Counted from the stretch's first letter, positions 34,659 through 46,180 are shown. The stretch is DNA of 64,000 nucleotides from Diplolepis rosae (GCA_030998225.1 JAPYXD010000754.1:3038001-3102000), one strand, 5' to 3'. Made by a program: numbers and translations. The notes: generated by a model not told the origin, from the sequence alone.

Positions 34659-35019
34659 GGGCATGTGATAATTGAGAAAAGTAGCAAGTTCATGTGAACA
34701 ATTTGGTCTAGTTTCTACATCTTTGTGTTTAAAATACATAAAATGTTGATTTTAAAATTTGAGAAATGGTAGAGAAGATAAAAACGGAAGTAGATAGACT
34801 ACTTTTGATTTTGACAATGAAAAAAAGAAATTCCGATATATTTTGCTAAAATTGAACTTTTTTTCAATTTCGAAACCAAAAGTAATCTATCCACGCCCGT
34901 TTTTATCTTCTCTGCCATTTCCCAAATTTTGAAAAGAAAATTTAATGTACTTTTTAGACACAAACATGTAGAAACCTAAAATCAATCAAATTTGCTAATT
35001 TCCTAAGTATCACATATCC
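34659..35019. mobile_element. TTAA foldback, GGGCATGTGAT family
   Basis: Between TTAA 34655-34658 (shared with the element before) and TTAA 35020-35023. Arms: GGGCATGTGATAATTG, GTTTCTACATCTTTGTGTTT, AAATGGTAGAGAAGATAAAA and GTAGATAGACTACTTTTG, with near-complements on the right. Relatives at 38455 and 51083. Confidence 0.8.
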
Positions 35020-35023
35020 TTAA

Positions 35024-35582
35024 AGGAGGAAATCTATTTAGGACATCGATTTCAAGCTTGATTTTGTTAATTTTTTTAGAAGAAACTATATAAACAACCA
35101 ACCTCAGATTTCCAGGAGCTATTTATTCACTATTCAAAAGCATAAAAAAATTCTTTTATTTAATTTTAGTCATGTATTATATAAATATAAAAATTGAAAA
35201 AAAAATGGAAATTGACGATTTGGTGATAAAATATTGAAAAAAGTGCAAGTGTTCAACTTTTTTTTTCATTTTCTTGGTCAAATTAATATTTAAAATTGAT
35301 TTTTTTTACTAATTACTTAGAATTACGGACAAGGTGAATCGATAACAAGATAAACGCTATTTGATTAGAAATAATTGCTCAAATAGTTTTTATTAACAGT
35401 TTTTTTTCTTAACTCAATAGTCTACATTTACTATTCATTAATAATATTTGTGTTTTCTCACTGACTATACTCTGTTAATACCAAATAAATAGTTTATTTA
35501 CTTACCTATACAAAACTAGGCTAGAAAACATACAGGCAGCTGCTATAACTCATCGAGCAAATAACAATAGAATATACAACCA
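35024..35582. other. no gene seen
   Basis: AT-rich. A minus-strand TATAG/GTAAGT near 35508 is donor-like but has no supporting exon. Confidence 0.4.
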
Positions 35583-35638
35583 AAAAAAAATTTCTTTGAT
35601 TCAAACGAATTTGGGCATTGCTATACCGTCAACGAAAA

Positions 35639-36163
35639 GGTAAATGAAGTTCGCAACGTTGCTGTAGCAACGAAAAAGTAATTTTTTAGCATTTGGGGTT
35701 GAAGACGACAAACATCCCCGCTAGGTTTGGGGATGAATTTTTTTTCCTAATTAATTGGCAATTAATGCTGCAATATCCAGTCTTAAAATTTTAGGTACCG
35801 AGCATAGTTTGATTTTCCAAATTTTTCATTCATATTTTTGGGCATTTGGGGTTGAAAACGACAAACATCCCCGCTAGGTTTGGGGATGAAAATTTTTTCC
35901 CAATTAATTGGCACTAAATGCTACAATATTCAGTCCTAAAATTTTAGGTAACGAGCTTAGTTCGGTTTTTTGTTTCTTTTTTACGTTTCTTTTTTACGTT
36001 TCTCGGTATTCAAGGGATGAAATGCATGCGGGAGGGTTTTTTTCGTGCTATATTGCCATTTAGACTTGATTAAAATAGATTTGAACGACTAGAACCATTT
36101 TTTTTCCCAAACTTGGAATTTTACTTTTTCCTTGCTACAGCAACGTTGCGAACTTCATTTACC
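35639..36163. mobile_element. inverted-repeat element with two internal tandem units
   Basis: The ends are an almost perfect inverted repeat of about 45 bp (GGTAAATGAAGTTCGCAACG and TTGCTGTAGCAA). The interior has two direct units starting at 35689 and 35842 (period 153), each with GCATTTGGGGTTGAARACGA, CAAACATCCCCGCTAGGTTT and TAATTGGCA. Repeated TTTTTTACGTTTC follows. The element lies inside a copy of the 47008 repeat. No frame. Class unknown. Confidence 0.75.
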
Positions 36164-36490
36164 TCAAAGAAATGGTTTTTTTATTTAAAGAAATTTCTTG
36201 ATTATTTTTATTTTATTTTTTTTTGAATTAAAGAAATAAATGTCCACGCAGTCGCATAGTACATACGTAATGTGATTCAACGAAATATTTTATTTAATTT
36301 AAAGAAAAAATTGTCTTTATTCAAAAATAATAAAATTAAGTCAATTATTTTTCAAGTTTTTGCCAGTCCTGTATTTGAATCGAAATTTTTTTTTTAAATC
36401 GAATAAATAATGTTAAAGAAATAATTTATTTCATATAAAAGGCTAAAAACGTGATTTCTTAAAATCAAATAAATATATATTCTAAACGCA
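36164..36490 (+). repeat. dispersed repeat, also at 47008-47376
   Basis: Direct copy of 47020-47310: AAGAAATTTCTTGATT, TTTAATTTAAAGAAAAAATT, GTATTTGAAWCGAAA, TCGAATAAATAATGTTAAA and GGCTAAAAACGTGATTTCTT. Confidence 0.7.
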
Positions 36491-36509
36491 TGTATGATGG
36501 CGTGTTTAA

Positions 36510-37274
36510 GGGGCTATACCTGTGTGATCGCTTAAAATTTAGGTGAAATGAAAAAATGCGCTGTTAAACTAGAAGGTATTCTCCCTACAATGACGTAGAA
36601 TATTTGAAAAATATTAAAAACTGACAAAATGGCGGAGTTTGAAAAAAATTTGATTTTGCCTTTAAAAAATGGTCGTTTTTTCGATGCCAAATTAAAAGTT
36701 TTCATCCAATCAAAAATATCCTAAGCCATTGTACAATAAAGCAAGTTTAAAACACTCTTTTAAAATTTCAAGCCAAATGGATAATTGGACTTTTTGTTAA
36801 AGCTGTAGAAAATTTGAAAAATACCGTTTTGAGAAAAACGCGTTTAGAGTTTTAACTATCGTTTTCTTCATGATAAAATGATATTTACCACAAAAAATAT
36901 TACTAAGGGGGCTTTCACATAATACGTCACGCGATTTTTAGCTATCCCCTCCCCTCCCCCCGTCTCCCCATGTCACACATGGTCGCAAACCTCAGCCCCC
37001 CCCACCCTTTCGATGTCACGTCACACCTCTTAATTTTATAAAACATATTTCCAATATTTTACCGAGATTTTTTCAAATTTCGTGGGTACACATTTAATGT
37101 GTGACGTAACGCAGAGGGCAGACTCCCCTCCCAACATGTCACACCACGTCACAATTTACAACCCCCCCCCCCCCCCCATAAACTGTGTGACGTATTATGT
37201 GAACGCCCCTTAATCTGATATCCTTGAAGGTATAAACTTTCGAAAAATGCAACAAAATACACTGGTATAACCTC
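36510..37274. mobile_element. TTAA element, GGGGCTATACC type, with nested MITE
   Basis: Between TTAA 36506-36509 and TTAA 37275-37278. Ends: GGGGCTATACCTGTGTG and the complement of CACTGGTATAACCTC. About 305 bp of its length is the nested MITE at 36906-37210. Confidence 0.6.
36906..37210. mobile_element. 305-bp TA-flanked MITE with ACGTCAC palindromes
   Basis: TA at 36904-36905 and 37211-37212. Ends AGGGGGCTTTCACATAATAC and the complement of GTATTATGTGAACGCCCCT. Many GTGACGT/ACGTCAC motifs, pyrimidine-rich stretches, and a run of 16 C at 37162-37177. No coding frame. Confidence 0.8.
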
Positions 37275-37279
37275 TTAAA

Positions 37280-37942
37280 GCTGTATCTTTGAAAGAAAAA
37301 CGAATTTAAGGCTGACATTTTACTTATTCTACAATAATTCTAGTGTCAAATAAGACGCATTTCCAAAAATGAACAAAATTTGGATTTTTAATAGATTTTC
37401 CCCCTTAAATTGCATTTTATAGAATCATGAGTTTTTTTCGAAAGTTTGCAAATAATAGTCGAGATGTTGGAGGCGTAGTAAGTTTTCTGGATGTAAGTCA
37501 GCTGTGCTACGTTATTCAAAATTACTTCCTTGCGTAATTAAACGGCTTTCCAGGTGGAGGGCGGGCAACTATTTTAGCCCCGGCCTTACGGTGCGCCGAG
37601 GGGCACAATTCGTGGCCGGCATGTTGTATAGTGAACAGGGTGTGCCATTAATATGCTCTGCATAACGCGACGATGCCGTAAACTCGCCAACAAAGAAAAT
37701 TGAATGAGGCTCACGGACGCAACTCGTTGCGAACTCGCACGTGCGCTTTCCTTCGCCTTGGCACATTATCTTCGTCACCGCCTCCACTTCTCTTGTCTAC
37801 AAGAACTATCGAACTCTTTTGAGGGGCTTCTTCAAGCTTCGTTGTCTCGTTACGCCTGTAGCCACTCATAACTTCACAATAAGGTCGCGAAATTTCTCAT
37901 ATTAATAATTTTCACAACCTTTATTCGAATTTTATTGCCAAT
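37280..37942. other. non-repetitive, GC-richer island
   Basis: 37540-37800 is clearly richer in GC and CpG than the rest of the window and shares no repeat with it. A 72-residue minus-strand frame (37569-37787) has no recognised domain. Possibly unique host DNA such as an exon or regulatory block; function unknown. Confidence 0.4.
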
Positions 37943-37946
37943 TTAA

Positions 37947-38450
37947 GGGGGTCACGCCAAAATTTCGAGCCTATTTTCAACGATGATTTGCGAAAAAACT
38001 ACTCATGATATTACGTCTAAACAATTGTTTTTTCAAAATTGCGACTTTGGAGCGTCCTTGAACGCGATTCAGCAAAAACGTCACAGTCGACTTTATGGCA
38101 CGATTTCGCCATTTTGGTTTCTTAAGACAAAAAAGACGAAAAACTGTCTTCAATTGTTATCACGTTGGTTGGGTCAGGACACAAGCTTTTTGAAAAATAT
38201 CCAAATTTTCCAAAATGGAAGATGTTTTAATAAAAAAAATTTTTCAACCGTTTTTTTCGAACTGAAAAGAGCAGTAAAAATTGAATAAAAAAACTTTTTC
38301 AAAAAGCTCGTGTCCTGAGCTAGCGATATATCTGCTGAAAAATTATAGAACAAGAAATCCCTGATGTTTCAAATATTCTAGACGGGCTCTTGCCAAAACA
38401 TTTGAAAAACAAGATTCGATTTTTTGTGACCTCGAAGATACACGACCCCC
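37947..38450. mobile_element. TTAA element, GGGGGTCACG type
   Basis: 504 bp between TTAA 37943-37946 and TTAA 38451-38454. Ends: GGGGGTCACGCC and the complement of ATACACGACCCCC. The 101-residue frame inside (37983-38288) has no recognised domain. Confidence 0.7.
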
Positions 38451-39208
38451 TTAAGGGCATGTGATATTTAGCAAATTAGCAAATTTGATCGATTTTAGGT
38501 TTCTACATCTTTGTGTACAAAATTCATAAAATTTTGTTTTCAAAATTTCGGAAATGGTAGAGAAAATAATAACGGATGTAGATAGGCGACTTTTGATTTT
38601 AAAGATTGAAAAAAGTCACATTTTCGCAAAATTTATCAGAAATTTGTTTTCATTATCAAAACCAAAAGTAGTCTATCTACGTCCGTTTTTATTTTCTCTA
38701 TCATTTCCCAAATTTTGAAAACGAAATTACATTTATTTTGGGATGTACCCGTGCAGAAATTGCCCAACTTGTTTCCAAGTTCCGATCCGGGCCCGATCGG
38801 ATTTTCCACATGTGGCCGCAGGGGGGCACATGGTGTGGCCCGGGTTGGAACCACATTGGATTATGATAGACAAGATTATTTTCAAATTTTGTATTGTGAT
38901 CGTGATATTATAGTGACTATATTGATATTAAAATGCCAAAAGCAAAAAGTACATGGCGAGTTCGGAAGCACAGAATCGTTAATGAGATTTCTTATATCCG
39001 CATTATAGATCAAGCTAAGTTAATTCACTAGATTCATTACATAAATCCTAACATTGTAATGAACTAGATTATTACTTGAAATATTTTTTTATTAACGGTA
39101 ATTTGAAAAGAAAATTATAATTTTAAGTGTAGAACCTTATTGTGTTTCATTATTTTTTATATCGTATATTCAATTTTCCAAAGTGAATTTTTTAGAAAGG
39201 AAATTATT

Positions 39209-39449
39209 AATAATATTCAAATATTGTTGATGTCCTTAGTTGGCTTCAGGCTCCAGAAAAAATGTAACTCAGAGTTTCATATTTTCAAACGTTTCGACTC
39301 AGATTATTATTATTAACAAAATAGCAGAAATAAATTCTCACTGATGAGGACTCCAATCTGAGTCAAAACGTTTGAAAATATGAAACTCTGAGTTACATTT
39401 TTTCGGGACCCTAAAGCCAACAAAGAACATCAACAATATTTGAATATTA
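39209..39449. repeat. foldback repeat, 'ACTGATGAGGACT' family, copy 2
   Basis: Same arms as 19189-19548 (AATATTCAAATATTGTTGAT, CAGAAAAAATGTAACTC) but a shorter loop. Right flank CTAAGGGTCGATATAAATCC. Nested in the 38748-40126 element. Confidence 0.7.
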
Positions 39450-39531
39450 AAACTAAGGGTCGATATAAATCCTGTTCATAATTATTAATAATGTAATTTA
39501 TTTTTAGACTCAGAAGAATCGAATAGTTCTA

Positions 39532-39803
39532 CTCTCTAAATTTGAATCAATCAAAATTTACTGATTATCAGTGAAATTTGACTGATTTAAATAGCTAAAA
39601 AGAGGTTTCTGTAAATCAGTCAAACTTCACTGATTATATCAGTGAAAATTGACTGATTTGACAGTATGAAATATTTTTTTGACTGATGAATCAATGAAAA
39701 TGAACTGATTTAACAGCGAACAATATTTTTTTACTAATGAATCAGTGAAAATGCAAATCACTGATTCAATCAGTGAAAATTTGACTGATTCAGATTTAGA
39801 GAG
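39532..39803. mobile_element. TA-flanked TCAGT-rich MITE, copy 2
   Basis: TA at 39530-39531 and 39804-39805. Ends CTCTCTAAATTTGAATCA and the complement of TGATTCAGATTTAGAGAG. The whole interior is built of TCAGTGAAA/TTTGACTGA motifs in both orientations. Confidence 0.75.
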
Positions 39804-40177
39804 TACAGACTACGAAGATGGGTTTGAAGATTATAATGTTTTTATACTTTTAATTATACTGTTGCTGAATTTATGAAATAAATTTTTTTGAACCAACTAT
39901 TTATTGTTATTAAACGAAAAGCCTTTAAATGTTACTATTTGTAGAAATACGAAATTAGAAGGGGCCATATCTGGACCAGATCGGGCCCCCTTTTTACTGG
40001 CCCAGATCTGGGCCCGATCGGGTAGGGCGTTTCATTACTGGTCTGGCGCTAGACAGAGTACCCTATCGGGGCCACATGTTTCCCCATCAGGGCCCGATCG
40101 GCGCCCCACCAAAATTTCTGCACGGATACTTATAGTTTTGAACGCTCATTGAACAACTAACTATCACATGCCCTTAA

Positions 40178-40919
40178 CAGCAAATTTGATTATTCAAAAG
40201 TTTCGAACTTTTATAGCCTAAGATAATCGATTATACACTGGTATCCCTTTGCATTGACGAGGGTTCTGCATACCTTTACTTAAGCGCCTCCATAGTACTA
40301 AATAGTAATTTACTATGGAGTTCGGTAAGATGCAAGGAAATTCACCAAAAGCACGCGTTTCACCAGGACAGTAAATCCAGTAGGTGCATCTTGTAAGCTT
40401 CTTGCCTGTACAAAGCAAGCTTTGAATTCGGGCAATATGTTTCAGCATGAAAGCTGTTGCGCGAGATCCACGTCTATGTTCTGAAGCTTCCCCCATTCTC
40501 TTACGAAGTACTTACAAACTACTGAGCCATAGCCACGTAATGGACTTTATAGACACGTATCCCTTAAGCCTTTTAAGAAGAATATCATCTAAAATTCTTG
40601 TACCATATAATCCTGTATTCATGCTACTAATAGTATTATTTCTGTACAGTATTCACATTAATGCAATGTTCAAAATGTTATAAAATTTACCAGTAATTGT
40701 TATTTCGCAGTATAATGTCAGAAATTAAGTATTTGATGTAGATCGTTCACGAAAATTAGACCTCAGGCAAACATCGAAAAAAATTTTTTTCCGCGAGTCA
40801 ACTATCACCCATAGTTAAGTCTAACCTAGTTGAAATAACACGGATTCCTGTTCAAGAGAATCACATACATACAGTTGAACAAACCAATATAAACCTTGTT
40901 ACAGGGAAATAAAGAATTC
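40178..40919. other. no gene recognised
   Basis: 40210-40600 has mixed composition and a 92-residue minus-strand frame (40218-40496) without a recognised domain. A scrap of the GGTAGT TTAA family (ACGAAAATTAGACCTCAGGC) lies near 40751. Confidence 0.4.
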
Positions 40920-40921
40920 TA

Positions 40922-41270
40922 CATGGAGAAAAAAAAACTGTTGAATCAACAGATGCCATCTGCTGGAATAGGGACAGCAGTTTTTTTTGTAATATTTACA
41001 GATTTTTCTGTTGGATTCACAGATTGTTTGTAAATTCAACAGATGAACCTGTAAATTCTAACAGACATTTCTGTTAGAATTGCGGATTTCAAGAAAAAAG
41101 AGAAATCTGTAATTCTAACAGACATTTCTGTAGATTTTACAGGTTTATCTGTTGAGTTTACAAACAATCTGTGAATCCAACAGAAAAATCTGTAAATATT
41201 ACAAAAAAAATCTGCTGTCCCTATTCCAGCAGATGACATCTGTTGATTCAACAGTTTTTTTTTCTCCGTG
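40922..41270. mobile_element. 349-bp near-perfect hairpin MITE, TA-flanked
   Basis: TA at 40920-40921 and 41271-41272. Ends CATGGAGAAAAAAAAACTGT and the complement of ACAGTTTTTTTTTCTCCGTG. The arms pair almost base for base over about 165 bp. The sequence is made of AACAGAYATYTGT-like steps, so it repeats within each arm as well. Confidence 0.85.
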
Positions 41271-41274
41271 TAGT

Positions 41275-42185
41275 TCTATCAACAATTAAATTCAATTAAT
41301 ATTGCTATGCTGTTATTACAAAACTCCGCTGTAAAAACAATATCTTCTGTATTTATAACTTTTTCACTGTGTAAACAAAAATTTATTTTTGTCAATAATT
41401 CTTTAAAATCCACTTTTATCAATATAAATTTTGCTCTAGTAGATCATAAACGTAAAGTAGTTTATTGGTTATACGTTTAACCCATTAACGACCAAAATCA
41501 CAGACTTTTTAACTCATTTTTGGCCCTTGTTGACAAAGCGAAAAAGGGAATATATCATGACCAAACCTTGTATACATAATGTTTTTGGATCTCCTCTTTC
41601 TATTTATGAAGTCAAAATTACATTATCGTGCACTGGGAAACCAATATGGCGGATTTTATTTAAAAAAGTACCGAAAATTTGAAATTTTTTTTTTATTCTT
41701 TTTTTTTTCAAATGGATAAAGCATATTGATCTATTTCAAACTATGGACAAAGGTGGACAAAATAGTTGTAGTTTATGAAAAATATTTTTTGGTCCAGCTC
41801 CTTATATTTTATATTTTCCAAAATGGCGGAAAACTATGGAAATTTGGAAAAATACGCGTTTTTTCATGACATTTCTAAGATAATTGGATAATACACGGAA
41901 TTTTATTGATCAAACTGTCAAAGTTTGATTGATTAATTATGTGCAGACCTCTTCTAGTATATGTAATGACCTGATTAATGGCGGATTCAATATGGCGCTT
42001 GGAGAACTTGGGAAATACCGAGTTTTTCCAAGATTATCGTTGATGAAAATTCCTGAACTTTTATTAAATTCAATTTTCCTATGTTTCTTGGCACATTATA
42101 TGAAAATCCGGTGACAGTGTTAGAAAATTCAAAATGGTGGATCCAATATGGCGGTCCGAATATTGAAGATTTAATAATATATTTA
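41275..42185 (+). repeat. degenerate array around ATGGCGGA
   Basis: No gene. AATATGGCGGATTT-type phrases recur at 41643, 41822, 41978, 41990 (as ATGGCGCTTGG), 42133 and 42147 within similar surroundings (AAATTTGGAAAAAT, TTTTTCCAAGAT). A related phrase lies at 36637. It looks like an old, diverged tandem or dispersed repeat. Confidence 0.45.
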
Positions 42186-42189
42186 ATAA

Positions 42190-42390
42190 TATGTTGAACG
42201 TTCATTGAACGATGCAAAATTTTTTTTTAAAACTAAATGAATAGTTTTGGTCCAGAAAATTAAAAAATAGTGTATTGTTCAGGAACGATGGTATAATTGA
42301 AGGGCCCTAAATATAAATATAATAATTAATTTTTTTATGAAAAAAAAATTTTTGTCATCGTTCAATGAACGTTCAAAACTGTAAGTACAT
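42190..42390. mobile_element. MITE-A copy, left end truncated
   Basis: Begins inside the terminal repeat (GTTGAACGTTCATTGAACGA) and ends with the full right terminus (CAAAACTGTAAGTACAT at 42390). The interior AGGGCCCTAAATATAAATAT matches other copies. No target duplication. Confidence 0.75.
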
Positions 42391-43637
42391 AGAATGGACC
42401 GAAAAAGGGAAGGAAACAGAAACCGAGTGAAGAGGTTTCATAAAAAGAGAAAAATTAGCCAAAAGTATCAATATGAGTCCGGTAAGTATTCATTGGAATA
42501 CGTCTATATTTTATAGGTTATGACATTAGTTTTTCAATAAAATACGCAATTTACCTTGTTGTGTTTCTTGGCCAAAATTTTGCACAAGCATGTCACGTAC
42601 AATTTTTTTTTAAATCTACAAAGTCCTTTGATTACTTTCTTACTTAATCTATAAATTCCTCGGAATCCCGCATAAGTTTTCGTTACCTGGTTTTCAAAAA
42701 CGTTTTTGTGTAACTTATATAACTTTTCTTCTTTCTCATATAACAGTTTTTGTGGCAGACGGATTAACTGATGCTGGCGAATTTTTCGGAAAGTTTTATG
42801 TGATGAGAAAAATTCGGCATTTTTCGAAAGCTTTCAAGTTAAGATATTTTTAATATGCAAAACACTCATTCAATTTCTCAACTTCTACATAATTTTTTCA
42901 AAAAATTTCTGGAATTTTCTGTTAAATCGTAAATTGGCATTTACGAAAATATCAACTTTTCGAAATTCCGACAAAATGCTAGTCTTTCCAAAAAAAAGAC
43001 GAAAGAGCTTTTTTTATTCAGTAAAATGTACGCAAAATTTGGTAAATTTACTGTTTCTTCAACAAAGATTGGCATATCTCTGAAAGATCTCATGGTTTTA
43101 TGAAAAGAATGGTAGTAAATAATTCGCAATTTCTTTTCGGCGATTTGTTTTATTTGCTTGGTTTTAAGTTGTAATATTTTTAATCTGCCGAAGTTGTCAA
43201 TCAAATTATAATGAAAAATTATTTGTCGATTTTGCAAATGTTCGACATTTTAGACTAACTGCTGCTAGAATGATTTAGAAAGACTTGAAAAGTAATCCAA
43301 ATCGTAGTCTGAAAATGTTTAATAAATATGTATAAGCTTTACGTATTCGTTTTTAAATTCAATATACTTAAACCAATTAATCAGCGTTTTCAAAAAGTTC
43401 AATCGTTAGTCATGAATGTGTACATGGGAAGATTCAAAAGTTTATTGAAATGAGTCGGCAATCGGTTTTCGAGAAATTGTTTCATCGTAAATCCGACCTC
43501 CAAAAAAAGAAATATTGTGATGTACTAAACAAAATTATATAATCAGCAAATTTTTCATACGAGTCCGCATTTTTAACGAAATCCCTCCCTATATTTGAAA
43601 GGTTTGCTATGCCCCTGTTTCCGTTTTATCAAATAAC
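42391..43637. other. no gene seen
   Basis: AT-rich, short frames only, no shared repeat recognised. Confidence 0.4.
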
Positions 43638-44155
43638 GTAATATTTATATTTCCGAATAATTATATGTTACAATTTTTATTTTTCTATACTATCATACGT
43701 CATAGTTTTTATATTTTTGAATCATTATTCAATCTCATTTTTATTTTGCGAATTATCATTTGTCCTTATTTTTATATTTCCGATTCACTGTGTCACCTGA
43801 ATCCCACTTCACCTATTTTTCATTTTACAAAAAGCCATTTGACCTGAAACACATCCGGCTGAAAAATAACCGCGCATAAGTCAAATCCAGCCAATCAGAA
43901 TTTATAATAATTTTAAAAAAATTCCTGATTGGCTGAATTATATTCTTCTAAAATTATTTTTCGGTCGGTTGAGAGTTGATGAAATTGTTTTTGTGTAACA
44001 TAAAAATTCTGTGACATGAGAATTAGGAGCAAAAAGTAATTCGGAAATATAAAAATAATACCAAATAATATTTCTGATAAATAAAAGTTAAGTCAACCAA
44101 AAAATTATGTCAAATAATGATTCGGACAAATAATTATTCGGAAATATAAAAATTA
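43638..44155. repeat. imperfect foldback with TTCGGAAATATAAA ends
   Basis: Left TATTTATATTTCCGAATAAT and right complement AATTATTCGGAAATATAAAA. An inner pair CAGCCAATCAGAATT and its complement lies around 43890-43935. The motif occurs a third time near 44040. Confidence 0.5.
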
Positions 44156-46180
44156 AAGAAAATTTTAGGAAATATAGAACTTGAGAGGAATATTCATGCG
44201 CCCCATTATTAAAATACTTTAGACAGTGATTGATGTAAAAAGTAGATTAACTTGATAAAAAATGTATACAAGTCGATCATGGTTACTGGGAAATTGACAC
44301 TTTTTGACTTTCAAATCATTATTAATTAAAACTGACAATAAATATACTACAACAAGAATATTCATAATATTCTAGGATATTTCATGCTTCCGCAAGTACC
44401 GAACATTTTTCAAGTAAACTTCCCTATATCTCTTGATATGAATCAGTAGTTTTTTTACTAATTCCAATCAGTAAAGGAATTCTAGCTATTCAATCAGTTG
44501 TTCTTAACTGATTTATCAGTTAATATGACTCAACAAATTGATTGTATAGCTAGATTATTGTGACATTTACCTTATCTCAATCTTGATAACTATTTACTCT
44601 TATATTGCTAAAATTTATCTCAAAGTTACGAAACTGTAAACGAATTCTTAGTCACTTGTAACTATGAAGTTTCAGTCATCCAGAATTTATAATTCTGTCT
44701 GTTGCCTTCAAAATTTTCAGATACAAGTATTCCAATATTCAGTGATATTCAACTATAAATTTGGCCTTAAATTTAGCACAAAGTTTAGTACAAAATGTAT
44801 TTTAATTTTACTTAATTATAACTGCATAAAACTTAAGATAAGTGTTTCGGAAAATTCAGGCAAAAATTAACAGTGTAGGCAATTTTTAAAAAAATTCAAC
44901 TTTCTGAAACAGCAACAGTTTCTGTAAAAATAGTTTCAGAAGTGAAGATAAGTATTTTTAAAGGAAAATTCCAACAATCCCAACAATACTGAGACAAAAA
45001 TCTAGCAATAGCAAAAAATGGTTTTCTGGAACAGTTTTTATTGTCACAACAAAATGTTCGCTATTGACAAGAAATAATTTCGTTTAGCCAGCAAGAAAAT
45101 TTTGTCAGGCCTACAAAAAATATTTAACAAGACTGTTCTGTTGCGCAAATATCAACAAAACTATTTTTTGTCCATACTAAATCTTTGTCTCAATAAATTT
45201 CCGTACGAATATATTTTTTTTTTTTACTCAAGTTTTTTGTCTTCTTTTTCTTGCTGTTAAATCAGAGCCTGCAGTTGAATTTTGAACGCTGCAAAGTTTA
45301 TAAGAACAGAAGCTTCCTAACGCAGAAGAAAGTAACATAACTTGCGTGATAACTGATGGCTTCCGAACATTATAATGAACATCAAAGGCTCAAAAAGTAC
45401 AGGGCGGTTTTATAATTATTGACGTAAAAGTCTGTCTACCTGTTACTAGAGAAGGAATAGACGTAAAATGAGTCAATTAATGGTTACTTACAGGTTGTAA
45501 AGCTCTGCAGAATACCGCCTATTTCACCCTTTTTATTTTTTGCCGTGTCTGTATATTAACGTAGAAACATGACTGCACGTCACACTATACTCATTAAAGT
45601 TGATCAAAGAGTAATAAAACATGCATTCTTAAATTCACTCTAAGACTTTAATTACAAACTTTTGTTCGTTTACCTGAATTTTTCTTCGTAGCAATAGAAT
45701 TTTTTATATATTTTGAATAACTAATTATCAATTTTTTATATAGCTAATGTTTCTGAAGGAAAAAGTGTTTTTAGTTGACAGATATAATCATGGTTTTTTA
45801 TGGTGTTGCTTTTACACGTTAAGTGTAACGATAGCTGCAAGCTCGGTAGAGCGTCATTAAGGCCAAGTACTCACGCGTAATTAAGCAAAAAATAAGCTTC
45901 TAGCACGTAAACTGAACGAGAAATTATTCACAAATAAAAAATTGCACTGGCAAAGGTCTTCCTAAATTGATATACAAGTTTAATTTCATTCAAGGCATTA
46001 CAAGATTTATTAGTAAATTCAATTTTACAGCTTGATTTTACTACATTCATACTGTTAAAAATTTCTATATTAAACTTCCATTACATGTAATGAAAGTTTT
46101 TTTCAGTAACGTATATTAAATTTAAAATACTTTCATTTTAAAAAATACAAACTTTTATTTAAATTTTAATACACATGTGT
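44156..46180. other. no gene; scraps of known repeats
   Basis: 44445-44540 is a weak relative of the TCAGT repeat. 44678-44745 is the reverse of 13698-13750. 45240-45600 is of mixed composition and may be unique host DNA. No protein recognised. Confidence 0.4.

Larger units (their letters stand above)
38748..40126. mobile_element. TA-flanked element with GGGCCCGATC-rich ends
   Basis: TA at 38746-38747 and 40127-40128. Ends: CCCGTGCAGAAATTG and the complement of AAAATTTCTGCACGGA. Both subterminal regions are packed with CCGGGCCCGATCGG and related motifs (38783-38850 and 39961-40105). The interior is AT-rich and contains two smaller foldbacks. Same type as 3811-6112. The flanks ATG/TA and TA/CTTATAGTTTTGAACG show it landed in the left end of a MITE-A. 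Confidence 0.75.
38455..40173. mobile_element. TTAA foldback, GGGCATGTGAT family, with nested insertions
   Basis: Between TTAA 38451-38454 (shared with the element before) and TTAA 40174-40177. The left 290 bp match 34659-35019. The right terminus, ATCACATGCCC, lies at 40163-40173. In between, the element carries a MITE-A fragment which itself holds the GGGCCC element at 38748-40126. Confidence 0.75.

Noticed and set aside
35500..35515. Minus-strand TATAG/GTAAGT as a second ratchet point
   Set aside because: The upstream tract is interrupted by many purines, so the acceptor half is weak.
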